Origin: Nymphaea colorata
Taxonomy: Eukaryota; Streptophyta; Magnoliopsida; Nymphaeales; Nymphaeaceae
NCBI RefSeq assembly: GCF_008831285.2
Contig: NC_045140.1
Location: 6,754,505 to 6,818,504, forward strand
Length of the DNA stretch: 64,000 nt
Direction of reading: 5' to 3'
Below, piece by piece: positions 12,101 to 23,380 of this stretch; the first letter of the stretch is position 1, and every line of letters starts with the position of its first letter. The notes under the pieces are model-generated. The model saw only the letters and a program-made list of their open reading frames with translations. It had not been told where the DNA came from and made no database searches. The position numbers and the translations under genes were made by a program.

Positions 12101-13151
12101 GTCGCTACTGCAATTGCTTATTTCAGACGTGTTTATACAAGGTAACTAGTAGAAATTTCCCATGAGAAGGAATATCTTATTTTACTTGCCACTTTAGTTC
12201 TTCTTTTTTTTCCCCAGTACCAGCCTATTTATTTCATGATGGTATCATTTATTTATTTCATGATGGCATCGGAAATTGAACTGACTATTTTCCGGAACAA
12301 ATATATGTTTGTTGGCAGTGGGCTCTGAAGTTGCCTAAATGAGAAAGAAAGTTGGTTATCTATTTTCTCGGCCTTTGCTTGGGTACCTTTTGCTACGAGT
12401 TTGTTTGGACTTTTTGAGGATTGAAAAAAATTATCCCGGACATGTAACTGAGACTAAATGTGTATGGTCTAAATATGACTTTCTACAGATCTTGTTACAA
12501 AACCGATTGTATATGATTTGCTGATGTACATCATAAATTAAACTTATAGTTTCATGCTCTAGTTTTAAAGGCTATGAGTTTTTTTTTTAATAACAGGTAC
12601 CATGTTTAACAGCATGTGCCTTTATTTGCATGAAGTTGCAGTATCACATTGTCACGACCCAATTTTTGACACCAAATTTGTTTTTTTTTCATTTCTATAA
12701 TAGCGGAAGCAATATTGAGTCATGACCAGAACATAAAGAAATCAGACATTGTTTTATTTCAATAATAAAATACTTGGACCCAAACAAAAATAACCACAAA
12801 TTCCCAAAAACCGACGCAGAGTCCAGAATGCCAATGCCCGTCCATCACAAATTCACATCCACTTTGAGCAATAACTTGTGAAGTATCTGCTTCTTGTTGC
12901 CTTACAGTTGGTCTCTCAATTTGTTCTCCATATATATTAAAATGGTTGGCCAAAAAGTTGTTTAGAAGTTTCCCCTATATTGAAGCTTAGTTGTCGAAAT
13001 TCTGATTAGTTGGTTGAGTCGGTTATCAACCCCTGTATTTCATACTGTGATCAGTTGGTCAGACTAATCAATAGACAGCCTGGTTGTTGGTCAGCCAACT
13101 AAGCCTTGACCTATAAATATACACATGCAGATAGATACAAAAACATGTATC

Positions 13152-13198
<47 letters not shown>

Positions 13199-16100
13199 GG
13201 TACATACATGATACATGTTTTTGTATCTATTTCCATATAAATATATGTATTTGTTTACTTATAGTCAAATTGATTTGGACTGAGTCGGACCAACTAGTCT
13301 TAATTAGTCATTTTAAGGCCTCAGACAACCTTTGTCCAGATTCTAGTTTTGACAACTTAGTCGGTTAGTCTTCAGGCACTTGAATCCATGCCAATTGTTC
13401 CCACATCTTGGATCAGTGTTCCCGTTCAAATAAAACAATTATCCATCTCTATGAATGTCTTCTCCTTGCTGCACATGGGTGATGGTCTGGTATTCATGAT
13501 TTAGATATCTACTATGTTTACTGGGTCTTCTACTTTGATGGACCTCTTCTTAGACTGGCATGATTTTGAGATATATTGAAAGTCATTTTATGTGATTGTT
13601 AAATCCTGCTTGGCTCTAAAGCGGAAAGTACTTAAGAAAGTTATCTTAGAGATATCTCACGTCAGTTCATATGTTATACTACTAGGATGTGCCCCAAATT
13701 TTAACCTTCAGACCTATTCATCTCAAATCAAACAATATCAATTCTTCCCCATACCAGAAGTCCCTTACATTTCTCATGGTGAAATCTCTGGGCAAGTTTG
13801 AGATTTGATACTGGCTCAAATGAGTTGCATGTGCAACATCACCAGGAACTCCACTTGCCGTTGGTTTCCTTTGTCATAATATAGCTGACGCTACACCAAC
13901 CAGGAAGTGTATGGTTCTGGTGGCCTTGTACATTTACACGATCAACTGTTGAGTGGCCTAATCTGTGCCTATGTTATCAAAGTCACTAGGCGCAGCCTGG
14001 GCAACAGGCTTCGCTTAGCGACTAGGCACATCTGGGCATGACTAGGTGTAGGCAACCGTTTAACTAATTATGACTATATAATATTACATACATTGATAAT
14101 TATATACTTTATATTATATAATATATCATGTTGTCATATATAATTTAATGTTGATGTTAAAAAAGTGTGGAACTAACTATTATATCTATAAGTTATTGAT
14201 TATTAAGTATTAATTTGTTTAATATGACTAATAGTGATATAGTCATCATATAACAACAATCAATAACAGTCAGTATTATATTATTTATATTTATACTTGT
14301 GTATTGAAGACAATGTAGAGTTTATAGCATTGAAAAATCAAGAAATTGAAAATCAATGCAGTAAGTTCCTCGACTCAAATGTTCACTTAAATAGTCATTT
14401 CTATGTTGAAGAAAGGATGGAAGACTATCTCTTGGGCTTCCACAAATTAAAAATGTGCCTCACTCCAGTCTCCAACACTATTTAATCATTATTAAAGAGT
14501 CTTTAAGAACCCTTAATTGAGTGTTTCTTCGACTTCTATGAACTAGGCACGACTAGGCGTTGCACAGGCGCTACTCCACCTGCATCGTGTGAGTCTGACA
14601 CCTAGGTGCACATCTAGATGACGCCTTAACAACATAGGTCTGTGCTTATCATTAGGTGTTGCAGGACTGGTTTTCCTTGTTATCTCTGAAGGAAAAGAAT
14701 AAGCAATAAGGAGGTCTTCATTGTCTACACCAAAAAAACATAGTGCAATTCTACATGCATGTGAATTTATTCAGTTGTTTTTTAAATATGTGAGCCTTTT
14801 ATTTTTCTGTTCTCTATAGGGAGAACCGACAGTTCTTTTATACTTTCAATTTTCAGAAAGAGCATGACAGAGTATGATCCACGTCTAGTCGCACCTACCT
14901 GTTTGTACCTTGCAGCCAAAGCAGAAGAGAGCACTGTACAGGCTAAGCTTATTGCATTTTATTTGAGAAAATGTATGCATTTCCTCTTTGTTGACTGTAA
15001 TTATTCCTAGGACAGTCTTATTTCCTTCTGAACAAACATCAAGTTGGTTAAGTAAAATATTTGTTTGCTTGTGTAGGCCCTGAGCCATATGTCTTTGAAA
15101 TCAAAGACATTCTTGAGATGGAGATGAAGCTTCTGGAAGCACTTGACTACTATTTAGTTATTTATCATCCATATCGTTCACTGCTTCAGTAAGTACTGCT
15201 TCAACAGCCTATGGAGATTATGGGGAGAGTGCCTCTTTCTATGACGGGAAATTGTGTAGGGTTCATTCTATTATGGGCATTCTCCTACTGGTTAAATTGT
15301 TAGGCATACTCAACCAGAATCTTCTTTTATCAAATTCTGAAGAAGCTTTTATGGATCGCATATGTCTTTAAAAGCTAAGGCTTTTGTGAGTTTTCAATGC
15401 AAGCATGTCTCTCGGAGGCTGAGAAGAGCAGTACATTCTTCAGGTTGAATCAAGTTGATCACTGTCCAAATCAGATCATGTTGTTTTCCAGCTATTATGC
15501 AGAATCATTTATCAGGCATAAAGCTGGAGAACAATGCAAATCTTGGCAAGTGCCATGTGAAACTCAATTGGCTAGGCAAAGTGATTAGTTTGTTTCATGT
15601 ACTTATATTATTGTACTTTGGAGTATTTCTTAATGTCTTCAAGGTACAGACTACACTCTCATCTGAAGATCAGAAATCTGTCAATTTGACAAAATAATTG
15701 GTGTTACCTTTCCACATGCTTTTTATGATACACTTTGCTCTCTTGTTGTTGCATCACCTATCCCTTTTCTGTTTGACCATCATCTCTCTCATATGGATAA
15801 TATATTTGCTTTTGCAGGCTATTGCAGGATGCTGGCATGCAAGATTTGACCATCCCAGCATGGTAAGTTTCCACTGTTTCTTTGCTTTGGTTATGCAGTA
15901 ACTTTGAAACTGTCAACCCCTATTTAGTGATTCCCATTGTTCTTCATTGCCATGTCATACTCATAGTTGCAATTTTCAGCCCTCAGAAGCTTCACGTTTG
16001 AAATTTGGGTTCTGCAATAGAGAAAAAATTAAGCCAGAGTAAGATGGAAACAAATGTATGCAATATAGCACTTGAACAGCTGCTGTTACCACAGATGATA

Positions 16101-16338
16101 TGGTATCTAGATATGGTTGAGTTACTAATTTCTATTCTTTAGAGAGTGGAACGTCATGAAATTAAAGCATGACTTGCTGCTTTATCATTTCTTATTACTC
16201 TATTTTGAGAAGTTGATCTCATGGATATGTCCACTGTTATACTATTGATTCACATATAAGCTATGTCACATGGGTACGGGTATGGGTGCGGGTACGGTTA
16301 CGGACTATTTTCAAAAAATTTGGGTGCGGGGGTACGGC

Positions 16339-16383
<45 letters not shown>

Positions 16384-16408
16384 ATACACAGAGAGAGAGA
16401 GAGAGAGA

Positions 16409-16484
<76 letters not shown>

Positions 16485-19400
16485 AAAAAATTTCAAACAG
16501 AATAACATATTCACACATTTATATTAAACGAGGAAAGGAAAAGGAAAAGATAAAACTGAAAACCAGCTGGATCAAAACACTAAAAGGAATCCAAGATATC
16601 GTCTGAACCACAAATTAAACATATTATTCATAAAAGGGAATGGCGAAAGAGAGAGAATAGTTACTTGCAGACTCATCAATGTCAAAGAAAAACGAAAAAC
16701 AAAAAATGAAGAATCAAGGAGAAAAACCATCACAGTAACAAAGACAAATTACCTACGCAAAAAATGAAGAAAACAACAAACAAAAGAGCAAAAAATGAAG
16801 TCAAAGTGAAGAACCGTTGGCTGCTGTCGCTTGTTGCTGCTGCCATCGCCTGCTGTTCGCCGTTGCCGTCGCCTGCCGTTCGCCGCTGCCGTCGGGTGCT
16901 CGCCGTTCGCCTGCCGTTGTCGGTTCTTCACTTCGGTGAAGAGGGAAGACGAAAACCATCGTCGACGAAACATAAGGGTTTCAATAATTTAATGTGAAAA
17001 TGTTTTTCTAACGTTAAAATCTAAAACGGACAATTTTTTATCCGGTCAAGGTTGACCGAGTCCGAAAATGGTCAAAAATGACCCTGGGTATGTTGACCGT
17101 ACCCGGTGCTGTCTACGCAGCACCCGCACCGCACTCGACGCCGCACCCACACCGGTACCGGTGTCGTACCGGTACCGTGTGGGTACTCCTCCTAAATAGG
17201 AGTACTTGTTACATAGCATATAAGTATTCAGAAAATGCAATGTGTTGTAGGATCTCAATAGAGTGAAATATGATTAGTGTGCAAACTTGATGTTGCATGT
17301 GAAAAATCCTGTTCTAATTCTTCTGACAAACATACTTGATCTAGAATTGCATGTCTTCACTTTTTCACTGTCAACTGTATAGAATAATTTATTTTTCCCA
17401 TTTGCTGTTTCTTAAATTTTGATTGTTAGTTCTTGATATGAATTGGAAAATTAACTTGTTATATTATTGGAAAAACTATGTGATAGTAACCAAATATGAG
17501 CCTGCAGCTTGGTCCTAGTGGAACGGACCCAGTGGTGCTTATAAATAAGGTCGAAGGTACATGTTATTAAGGTGTTTTAGCCCTCTAAGAGGGTAACCCT
17601 AACCGGGATTAGGGTGTAATGTGTGCATGTGTGGGCTTTCCCTTTTAAGGGCCTGGCCAGGTAGCGATAGCTACCATTTGGCACATGGGGCAGCCATTGA
17701 ACTGAAGATTGCTCCGGACAACTGGAACTATGGAGAGAGTTCAGGTGATGCTCGCCCAAAAACTTGCAAGCATCGATCGGAACCTGTAGGTGATGTTGGA
17801 GCCTGGAGGAGCTACGAACCTTGAGGAAATTGCTAGAGAACATGGTCAACCTGGAGGACAGATTATGCATTCCAGCAAGAAACTTAACGGCGCCAACTAC
17901 TTGGTTTGAAAGAAATAGAAAGTACCTTGCATTTAGAGCCAGGGACTTCCTGCTCACCTGGATGGAAACAAGTCAGCCCCATCAGAGTTTATTTCACGTG
18001 AGAACTAAGATGACATGAGCACGAGGGGGAGCTTCTAATAGTTTAGTGGCAGCTTCTTCAGTAATCATGTGCCCTAAAATACAACAATCAACAAGAGTTT
18101 ATGACATCATTAATTGAAAGCAACATACTGGATCTGAACTCAATCCAATTCATACTCTTTTTACCCCACTTCAAGTTATACATGGTTTTGAACTATGAAC
18201 AACTGGCTCTTTAGTGGCCACTGCCCAAAATCTTTCTTTCATAAGGCGTTTAGTAAAGAGATCAACCACTTGATCTTGGCAAATAAAGTGTTGGTCAATT
18301 TCTATATGTTTGGCATGACTATGGTGGTCCGGATTGAAGGATATATTTACAACATTTTGATTATCACACAGAAGAGTGCAATGAAAGATTCTCTCCCCTA
18401 CTTCAGTCAGGAGGTGTTGGACCCATGTAACTTCCAATAGCTGTTGCTATAGATCTATATTCCACTTCAGTGCTCGATCGTGCCATGGCTTTCTATTTTC
18501 TATTGCTCCATAACACAAGATTGCAACCCAGTGAAAACACTATGTCCTAAAATTGACCGCTGTTCATTGGGATCTCCTGCCCAATCTGCATCACTATATA
18601 TTATCAGTTTATGTGTTGTTGAATCTGAGAATGTGCGCCTGTAGATCAACCCATCTCTTATTGTTCCTTTCAGATATCTCAATATGTGCTTCACAACTTC
18701 CATATGTGAGGTATGAGGTTCATGCATGAACTGGGATACCTAGTTAACAACATGAACAATATCTGGGCATGTAAAAGTTAGATACTGTAAGTCTGTAACA
18801 TTCCAACCAAACTTCAATATTCGATGGGATCATGGTAAAGGTCACCATCTCACATTCCCATTTTATGATCTAGAATGGTTGGTGTAGCTATGGGTTTATA
18901 TCCTTTGTTCTTGCTTTACTCAACACATCTAACTGATATTTATGTTGACTTAGAGATTCTGTTTTTCTTTCAATCAACTTCCACACCAAGAAATATCTCA
19001 AGTCTCCAAGGTCTTCCCTTTTAAACGTCTTGTTCAGTAGTTTCTTCACAACATCTGCATGATTTTCTGAATTCTCAGTAATGATAATATCATCAACATA
19101 AATCAGGATAAGAGTTGTGACACCACAGTCTTTGTGAATAAACAATGAATGGTCTAGTTCTGATCTCTAAAAGTTATACCTTTGAATTTTGATGAAAAAT
19201 TTTGTCAAAACAAGATTTGGTGGCTTGTTGAGTCCATAAATAGCTTTCTTCAGCCTGCACACATCGGTCTGCACACTTACCCTTTTGAATTGCCTTTCAT
19301 TTACCCAAGTGGTTGCTCCATGTAAACTTCATCTTTCAAATCCCCATGCAAGATGCATTTTTTACATCAAGTTGACAAATTTTCCAGCTATGCTTCACCG

Positions 19401-21990
19401 CCAGTGTCAAAATAACCTGAATTGTTGCCATCTGCATAGCAAGACTAAATGTTTCAACATAGTCTTGTCCTGTCTGTTGTATAAATTCTTTTGCAATGAA
19501 GCGGAACTTTATACCTTTTTATACTTCCATCGAGTTTATACTTATTTTTATATACCCAACTACATCCCACAACGTTTTTATCCACAGGTCTAGGTACAAT
19601 TTTCCATGTTTGACTTTCATGAAGAGCTTTGATATCATCATTCATACCTTCAATCCACCTTTTGAATGTACAACTTGGTGAAACGTCAATGTCTCATCTT
19701 CCTTCTCTATAACTGACAAGAACTTTTGAAGAACCATTTGGAACTGATTGTAACTAACTTATCTCTCAATTGGATGCTGCAAACTAGAAGACTGATTGGA
19801 TCAGATCCAGATCCAATGAGGTCCAAATCCAATATGTTGCTCTCTATTAATGATGTTGTGCACTCTTAAGCCTTAAGGGCTGGTGGTGGCTTGTTTTGTT
19901 ATTTATCTTAATTGCTGTTATATTTTGGTAAAAAGGAGATCATTAAAAACTGACCAAGATTAGGGCATTGTTTTACTGAAGAAGCTGCTGCCAAACTGTT
20001 GGATGTTCTCTCTCTCATGCTTATCTCATCTTCGTTCTCACGTTCGGTAAGTCTGGTTCTTCTCAATTCTTACAACTATTTCCCAGAACTTCTCCTGTTT
20101 TAACATTGTAGCATAAGGTCAGCCCCAAATATATGGCAGGTCACTGTGAGGTGCAGATTGAATAAAACTGCAATCCAATTGTCAATAGCTCAACCGATGG
20201 AAGTATCAAGTATCATTTGTGGAATCATATCAAAGCTATCAGACCATTCATATTGTAGGTGTGATGATCCAACCTGAAATGGTGGAAAAACAAGGGAGCA
20301 CTTTTCTAACACCTTGAGGACAAGGTGATTTTGGAGGGGGGAGAGTATTGATAGTAACCAAATATGGACTGCAGTTGGGTCGCATTGGGATTGACCCAAT
20401 AATGCTTATAAATACGGTCAGAGGGCTTGAGTAGTAATTATCTATGTCACATGGACTCTTTAAGTGCATCACCTTGTCGACATGACGCGGGTGCGGGTGA
20501 GGGTCCGACTCGCACCCTATGTTATTCCCTTTAAATAAAATTTTCCTTCTTTTTTTTGTGGAGGGGTCAAGGGCCTGACCAGATAGTGATAGCTACCACT
20601 ATGTCCTAGTAGTCTTGATCACCAAGGTAAGGAGTTCTTTTCTCCAACATATCTTTGTCCTCCTTTTTGTTTTATGAACTGCAGATGTGCCTCTAATCAT
20701 GACCCCGTGTGGACCTTGATTTCTAACTTCTAGTCTAGGTTGAACTCTGCTAGTTCCTCATCAGGTAATGCACTTTGAATAGAAAAGTGATATATTTTGA
20801 CTAATTGATGTGGTTCAAAATTTTAGCCAAATAACTCATTATGTGCAAAACTCTACAAAGCCAAGCAATATGGCCACAATAAACATCACTGCCTTTAACA
20901 TGTTCACCTTGTAGCATTTTCTATAGTTGTACATATTTGCCTTAAAGTGGGTTTCTTGTTATCTTGGGGTATTTTGTGTTTTGAGGGAAACTGTGGTCTA
21001 TGTAGATGTCCTAATTCATGAATTGAACATGCAGGTCCATTGTCAATGATACGTACAAGATGGATCTCATTCTTTGTCATCCTCCTTATATGATTGCTTT
21101 AGCCTGCATATACATTGCAAGCGTACTGAATGATAGAGACACAAATACATGGTTTGAGGAGCTTCGTGTAGACATGAATGTGGTATGAATTTTGGATGTA
21201 TGAAACTTCTAAACATAGTTGTTCATGTGAACCGATTCATTTATTTTCATGAACTTTTTTTGCTTGATTTTCTTTAATTCAAGATTGTGTTCAAAAATGT
21301 ATACTGCTACTTGGTTGCTTTTCCAGCCTCAGTTTAGAAGCAATGCTTGTGTTACTGAAGCAATGCTTGTGTTACTGAAGCGAAGTGGATAAATTCCTTT
21401 CCTTTGCCTTTTTTTCTTTCTGTTTTAAGGGCCAATTTTGTTTGCGGTATTCACTAGGAGTTTATGCTGTATGTAAGATACAGAAGTAAAAAGGACTGCG
21501 TGTGACAGCCAGGCTGGATATGCAGTTATCCTGATTCCAAGTTCCAGCCTGATGCGCTGGCCTGCTTATTTCTTTGTCCTTCCGTGCAAAGTCAGTTAAG
21601 ATCTGGTGTCTCATATAAATTGAATCATACCTGATAATATTAAAAGCTTTTTGTTTTTGACATCCTATGCTTTAGTCGTTGTGCTGCATTAAAAGGCTAC
21701 TCTTTGGTTACTTTTTCCAGACAAGTTTTTCGTCTTTATTCCTAATATTTGGTATTGCTGGGTGAAAAGTGATTTGACCAATTTGACATAATAGCTAGAG
21801 GTTTATTACTGAGTATGTTTACTAGTTTGAATTTTAGATTGATAGAACTGTTGATGTTCTAACATTTTCTTACTCTGTTTCTCAGATTAAGAATATTGCA
21901 GTTGAGATATTGGATTTTTATGATGTATATAAACCGACAACTGAAGACAGAATAAATGCAGCTCTTACCAAATTAACTGCAAAGACCTAA
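9160..21990 (+). CDS. CYCC1: Cyclin C (CDK8-module Mediator cyclin), 9 exons
   Basis: Exons: 9160-9191, 9344-9450, 10532-10571, 12097-12141, 14857-14972, 15077-15188, 15818-15862, 21035-21182, 21886-21990. They join in phase to 750 nt (249 aa plus stop), with GT-AG at every intron. The protein opens MAANFWASSHCKQL. The first cyclin box spans about residues 35-145, with 'RRVYTRKSMTEYDPRLVAPT' near 70-89, 'EESTVQAKL' near 98-106 and 'EIKDILEMEMKLLEALDYY' near 121-140. The second spans about 150-235, with 'VNDTYKMDLILCHPPYMIAL' and 'WFEELRVDMNV'. This is the plant cyclin C signature and full family length. Cyclin C binds CDK8 (plant CDKE) in the Mediator kinase module and modulates RNA polymerase II transcription in the nucleus. 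The exon 2 acceptor at 9342-9343 was chosen because it restores HCKQL. Intron 7 (5.2 kb) and intron 4 (2.7 kb) are enlarged by transposons; no exon is damaged. Confidence 0.95.
13131..13230. repeat. 100-bp near-perfect palindrome with TA core
   Basis: In cyclin C intron 4, the left arm ATAGATACAAAAACATGTAT is mirrored by the right arm ATACATGTTTTTGTATCTAT. A TA dinucleotide run (about 13155-13198) lies between them. Transcribed RNA would form a long hairpin. It may be a tiny MITE or an extruded TA repeat with flanking symmetry. Confidence 0.85.
13969..14637. mobile_element. hAT-type MITE, CTATGT family, copy 1 (cyclin C intron 4)
   Basis: This 669-bp element begins CTATGTTATCAAAG and ends CTTAACAACATAG, so its ends are inverted repeats matching at about 10 of 12 positions. 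It is flanked by ATCTGTGC (13961-13968) and GTCTGTGC (14638-14645), a 7-of-8 target-site duplication of the length made by hAT transposases. Subterminal sequence is rich in 'ctaggcg' and 'aggcgc' motifs, and the centre is A+T-rich. It has no coding capacity. It was inserted in an intron well away from splice sites. Confidence 0.8.
16261..17216. mobile_element. hAT-type MITE, CTATGT family, copy 2 (cyclin C intron 7)
   Basis: This 956-bp element starts CTATGTCACATGGGTACGGG and ends GTTACATAG. It is flanked on both sides by the identical 8-bp sequence CATATAAG (16253-16260 and 17217-17224). Subterminal arms are rich in 'gggtacgg' and 'gcaccc' motifs. It contains a compound microsatellite (CA)n-(GA)n-(CA)n-(TA)n at about 16342-16481 and an internal segment with repeated 'gccgttcgcc' triplets at 16830-16925. 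Open frames across the microsatellite are low-complexity artefacts. Confidence 0.88.
16342..16481. repeat. Compound microsatellite (CA)n(GA)n(CA)n(TA)n
   Basis: This is an uninterrupted series of dinucleotide tracts inside MITE copy 2. Such tracts are expected to vary in length between individuals. Confidence 0.95.
17481..17676 (+). repeat. 5' LTR (196 bp)
   Basis: Begins TGATAGTAACC, ends GATAGCTACCA, and has a TATA-like GCTTATAAATA near 17538. It is preceded by the CTATG target duplication. Confidence 0.88.
17730..18010 (+). pseudogene. gag remnant of the intronic LTR element
   Basis: Starting with an ATG 54 bases after the 5' LTR, the frame reads 'MERVQVMLAQKLASIDRNL' before an in-frame stop. 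It resumes as 'KKLNGANYLV', the opening motif of plant Copia gag proteins, where a stop replaces the conserved Trp. More stops follow. A run related to 'RARDFLLTWM' appears in another frame, showing an indel. Confidence 0.7.
18170..19850 (-). pseudogene. Copia RT-RNase H fragment nested in the intronic LTR element
   Basis: On the - strand from high to low coordinate: RT start (19454-19645, 'WKIVPRPVDKNVVGCSWVYK'); RT catalytic block (18888-19145, 'LILIYVDDIIIT', with YVDD intact, then 'FKREDLGDLRYFL'); RNase H start (18500-18727, 'HILRYLKGTIRDGLIY' and 'YSDADWAGDP'); and RNase H end (18171-18437, 'DQHFICQDQVVDLFTKRL'). The order is normal for Copia pol, but each block is separated by stops or frameshifts. 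No integrase or LTR of this second element was recognised. It lies inside the + strand LTR element and in the opposite orientation. Confidence 0.82.
20349..20598 (+). repeat. 3' LTR (250 bp) carrying an insertion
   Basis: Same start and end as the 17481-17676 LTR. It is about 54 bp longer, owing mainly to a roughly 76-bp insertion at 20442-20517. It is followed by the CTATG target duplication. Confidence 0.88.
20442..20517. mobile_element. Possible truncated CTATGT-family MITE inside the 3' LTR
   Basis: The insert starts CTATGTCACATGG, identical to the start of MITE copy 2, and carries the 'gcgggtgcgggt' and 'gactcgcaccc' subterminal motifs of the family. Its right end lacks a clean inverted repeat and no 8-bp duplication is evident, so it is either truncated or an internal deletion product. 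Confidence 0.55.
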
Positions 21991-23380
21991 TGGCTTCATC
22001 AACCATGACAATAGAGGTCTTCCTGACAGTGTACAGCAAATTTTGGAGGACTGACGCCCTGTCCAGTTGAAGTTGTCATTCGATCAAAGGGAAAACGGAA
22101 CTCCTGTATATCTTTGTTGACGAAACATGCAGCCATAGAAGTGCTTGTTCACTGCTGCTTTTATCTCGTTATCTTAATGAATGAAATTTATGCATCATTT
22201 TTGTGCATGCTATGCTCTATCTAGTTCACAATACAAGTTGCTTGGCTGCTGGAGGCAAATGCAAAAGCTGGAGTTTCAGTTGGTGGTATGATAACCAAAG
22301 CCTCTTGGAGCTCTCTGGCTTGCCTAGAATGTGGACTTTGGTAGATGATAGCTAGGATCTTAGAAGGCACTTGCTGGACACTTTAATAAATATATGCAGG
22401 GAAATGTCCTTATCACAACAGGATTGTCTGTAGCTGCGGGCAGTGCATCCGCGCGCGCGATACACACACGAGTTTGGATTGGATGCAACGACTTGCACAA
22501 CTAAATTCTTTAAGAATCAGCTTCAAGCTTTCTTTCAGAACTTACAGGTGCTCTCTTAGAGGGCTTATATGAAAGAATTCCTACCCGCCTTTACAAAATT
22601 TTATTTACTTACCTACCTTATCGCCATGTGGGCGTAGATGTCTAGATTTTAAGTTTGAATTGTAAAGAGAGTGGTTGGCTCTGCAATTATGCTGCAGAAC
22701 GCCTGTCCTGCTAACTATGTGTTGCGTTTGTTTAAGGCTGCAAACTCTATAAGATAAACATTTCCCCTTCCTAAGCCAGCAAAAGTTTGAAGAGTTGTTC
22801 ATCGCAAATGTCATTACAGTGAAGTCATCCCCAGCTGTTAACTAGTAAATAGAGCAGGTGTTGTTTGTTCTGACGAGACATCAGTGTGCTATTAGAATGG
22901 CTGATCCAATGGTTACGATAGGAAGTGAATCGTGGATCTGAACTCAGCACGGGAACATTTTTCAGGTCAGTCATTTTGGACCCATTTTTCCCGGTTGCAT
23001 TTATGACCCACTGGTTACAACTTGGCGATACAAGTTAATATGCTGCAATAGGTGGATTGCAGATGTGCAATTGGGAGGTGGGATGAATTTCATTATGTTG
23101 GATGCCACTGATTCTGGGGGCTACGAACATGACGAAAGTGATGGCGACGATATAATGACCAAGGTGGTGGAAAGCATTATGAAGATGGAAAAAATAACTC
23201 TGTTGGTGATTAAAGCTACAGTTCCTCCTCTTGGCAATCAAATTTACAATTCTTTTGGCTTCCTTATACATGTTCAATCCAAAACTTTTCAACGCCACTT
23301 ACATTAGTTCTCTACACACGAGATATCTGTTTCATGTAGCACAAAGGCAGGGTCAGATTCTGCCAAAGATCAGCATCAAT
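21991..23380. other. Cyclin C 3' UTR and intergenic stretch
   Basis: This begins with the cyclin C 3' UTR; AATGAA near 22180 and AATAAA near 22386 are possible poly(A) signals. A short (CG)n/(CA)n run lies at 22452-22467. Open frames of 60-90 codons at 22605-23307 show no domain and overlap on both strands. The next gene lies tail to tail from 23381. Confidence 0.5.

Larger units (their letters stand above)
17481..20598 (+). mobile_element. LTR retrotransposon with exact 5-bp duplication (cyclin C intron 7)
   Basis: The 5' LTR (17481-17676) and 3' LTR (20349-20598) share their starts (TGATAGTAACCAAATATG), a TATA-like GCTTATAAATA and their ends (GATAGCTACCA). The element is flanked by CTATG at 17476-17480 and 20599-20603. 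A gag-like remnant on the + strand starts at 17730. A purine tract, GGAGGGGGGAGAGTAT, lies just before the 3' LTR. The middle is replaced by - strand Copia pol sequence (about 18170-19850), so the element is both internally deleted and invaded. The gag motif suggests a Copia-type origin for the outer element, while 'LEDKV' ahead of the purine tract is also seen in gypsy elements. I leave the superfamily open. Confidence 0.88.

Noticed and set aside
16261-16606. Five overlapping frames on both strands coding for His-Thr, Cys-Val and Tyr-Ile repeats
   Set aside because: They are translations of the compound dinucleotide microsatellite inside a MITE.
17577-17957. 126-codon - strand frame in cyclin C intron 7
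   Set aside because: It is antisense to the 5' LTR and gag remnant of the + strand LTR element.
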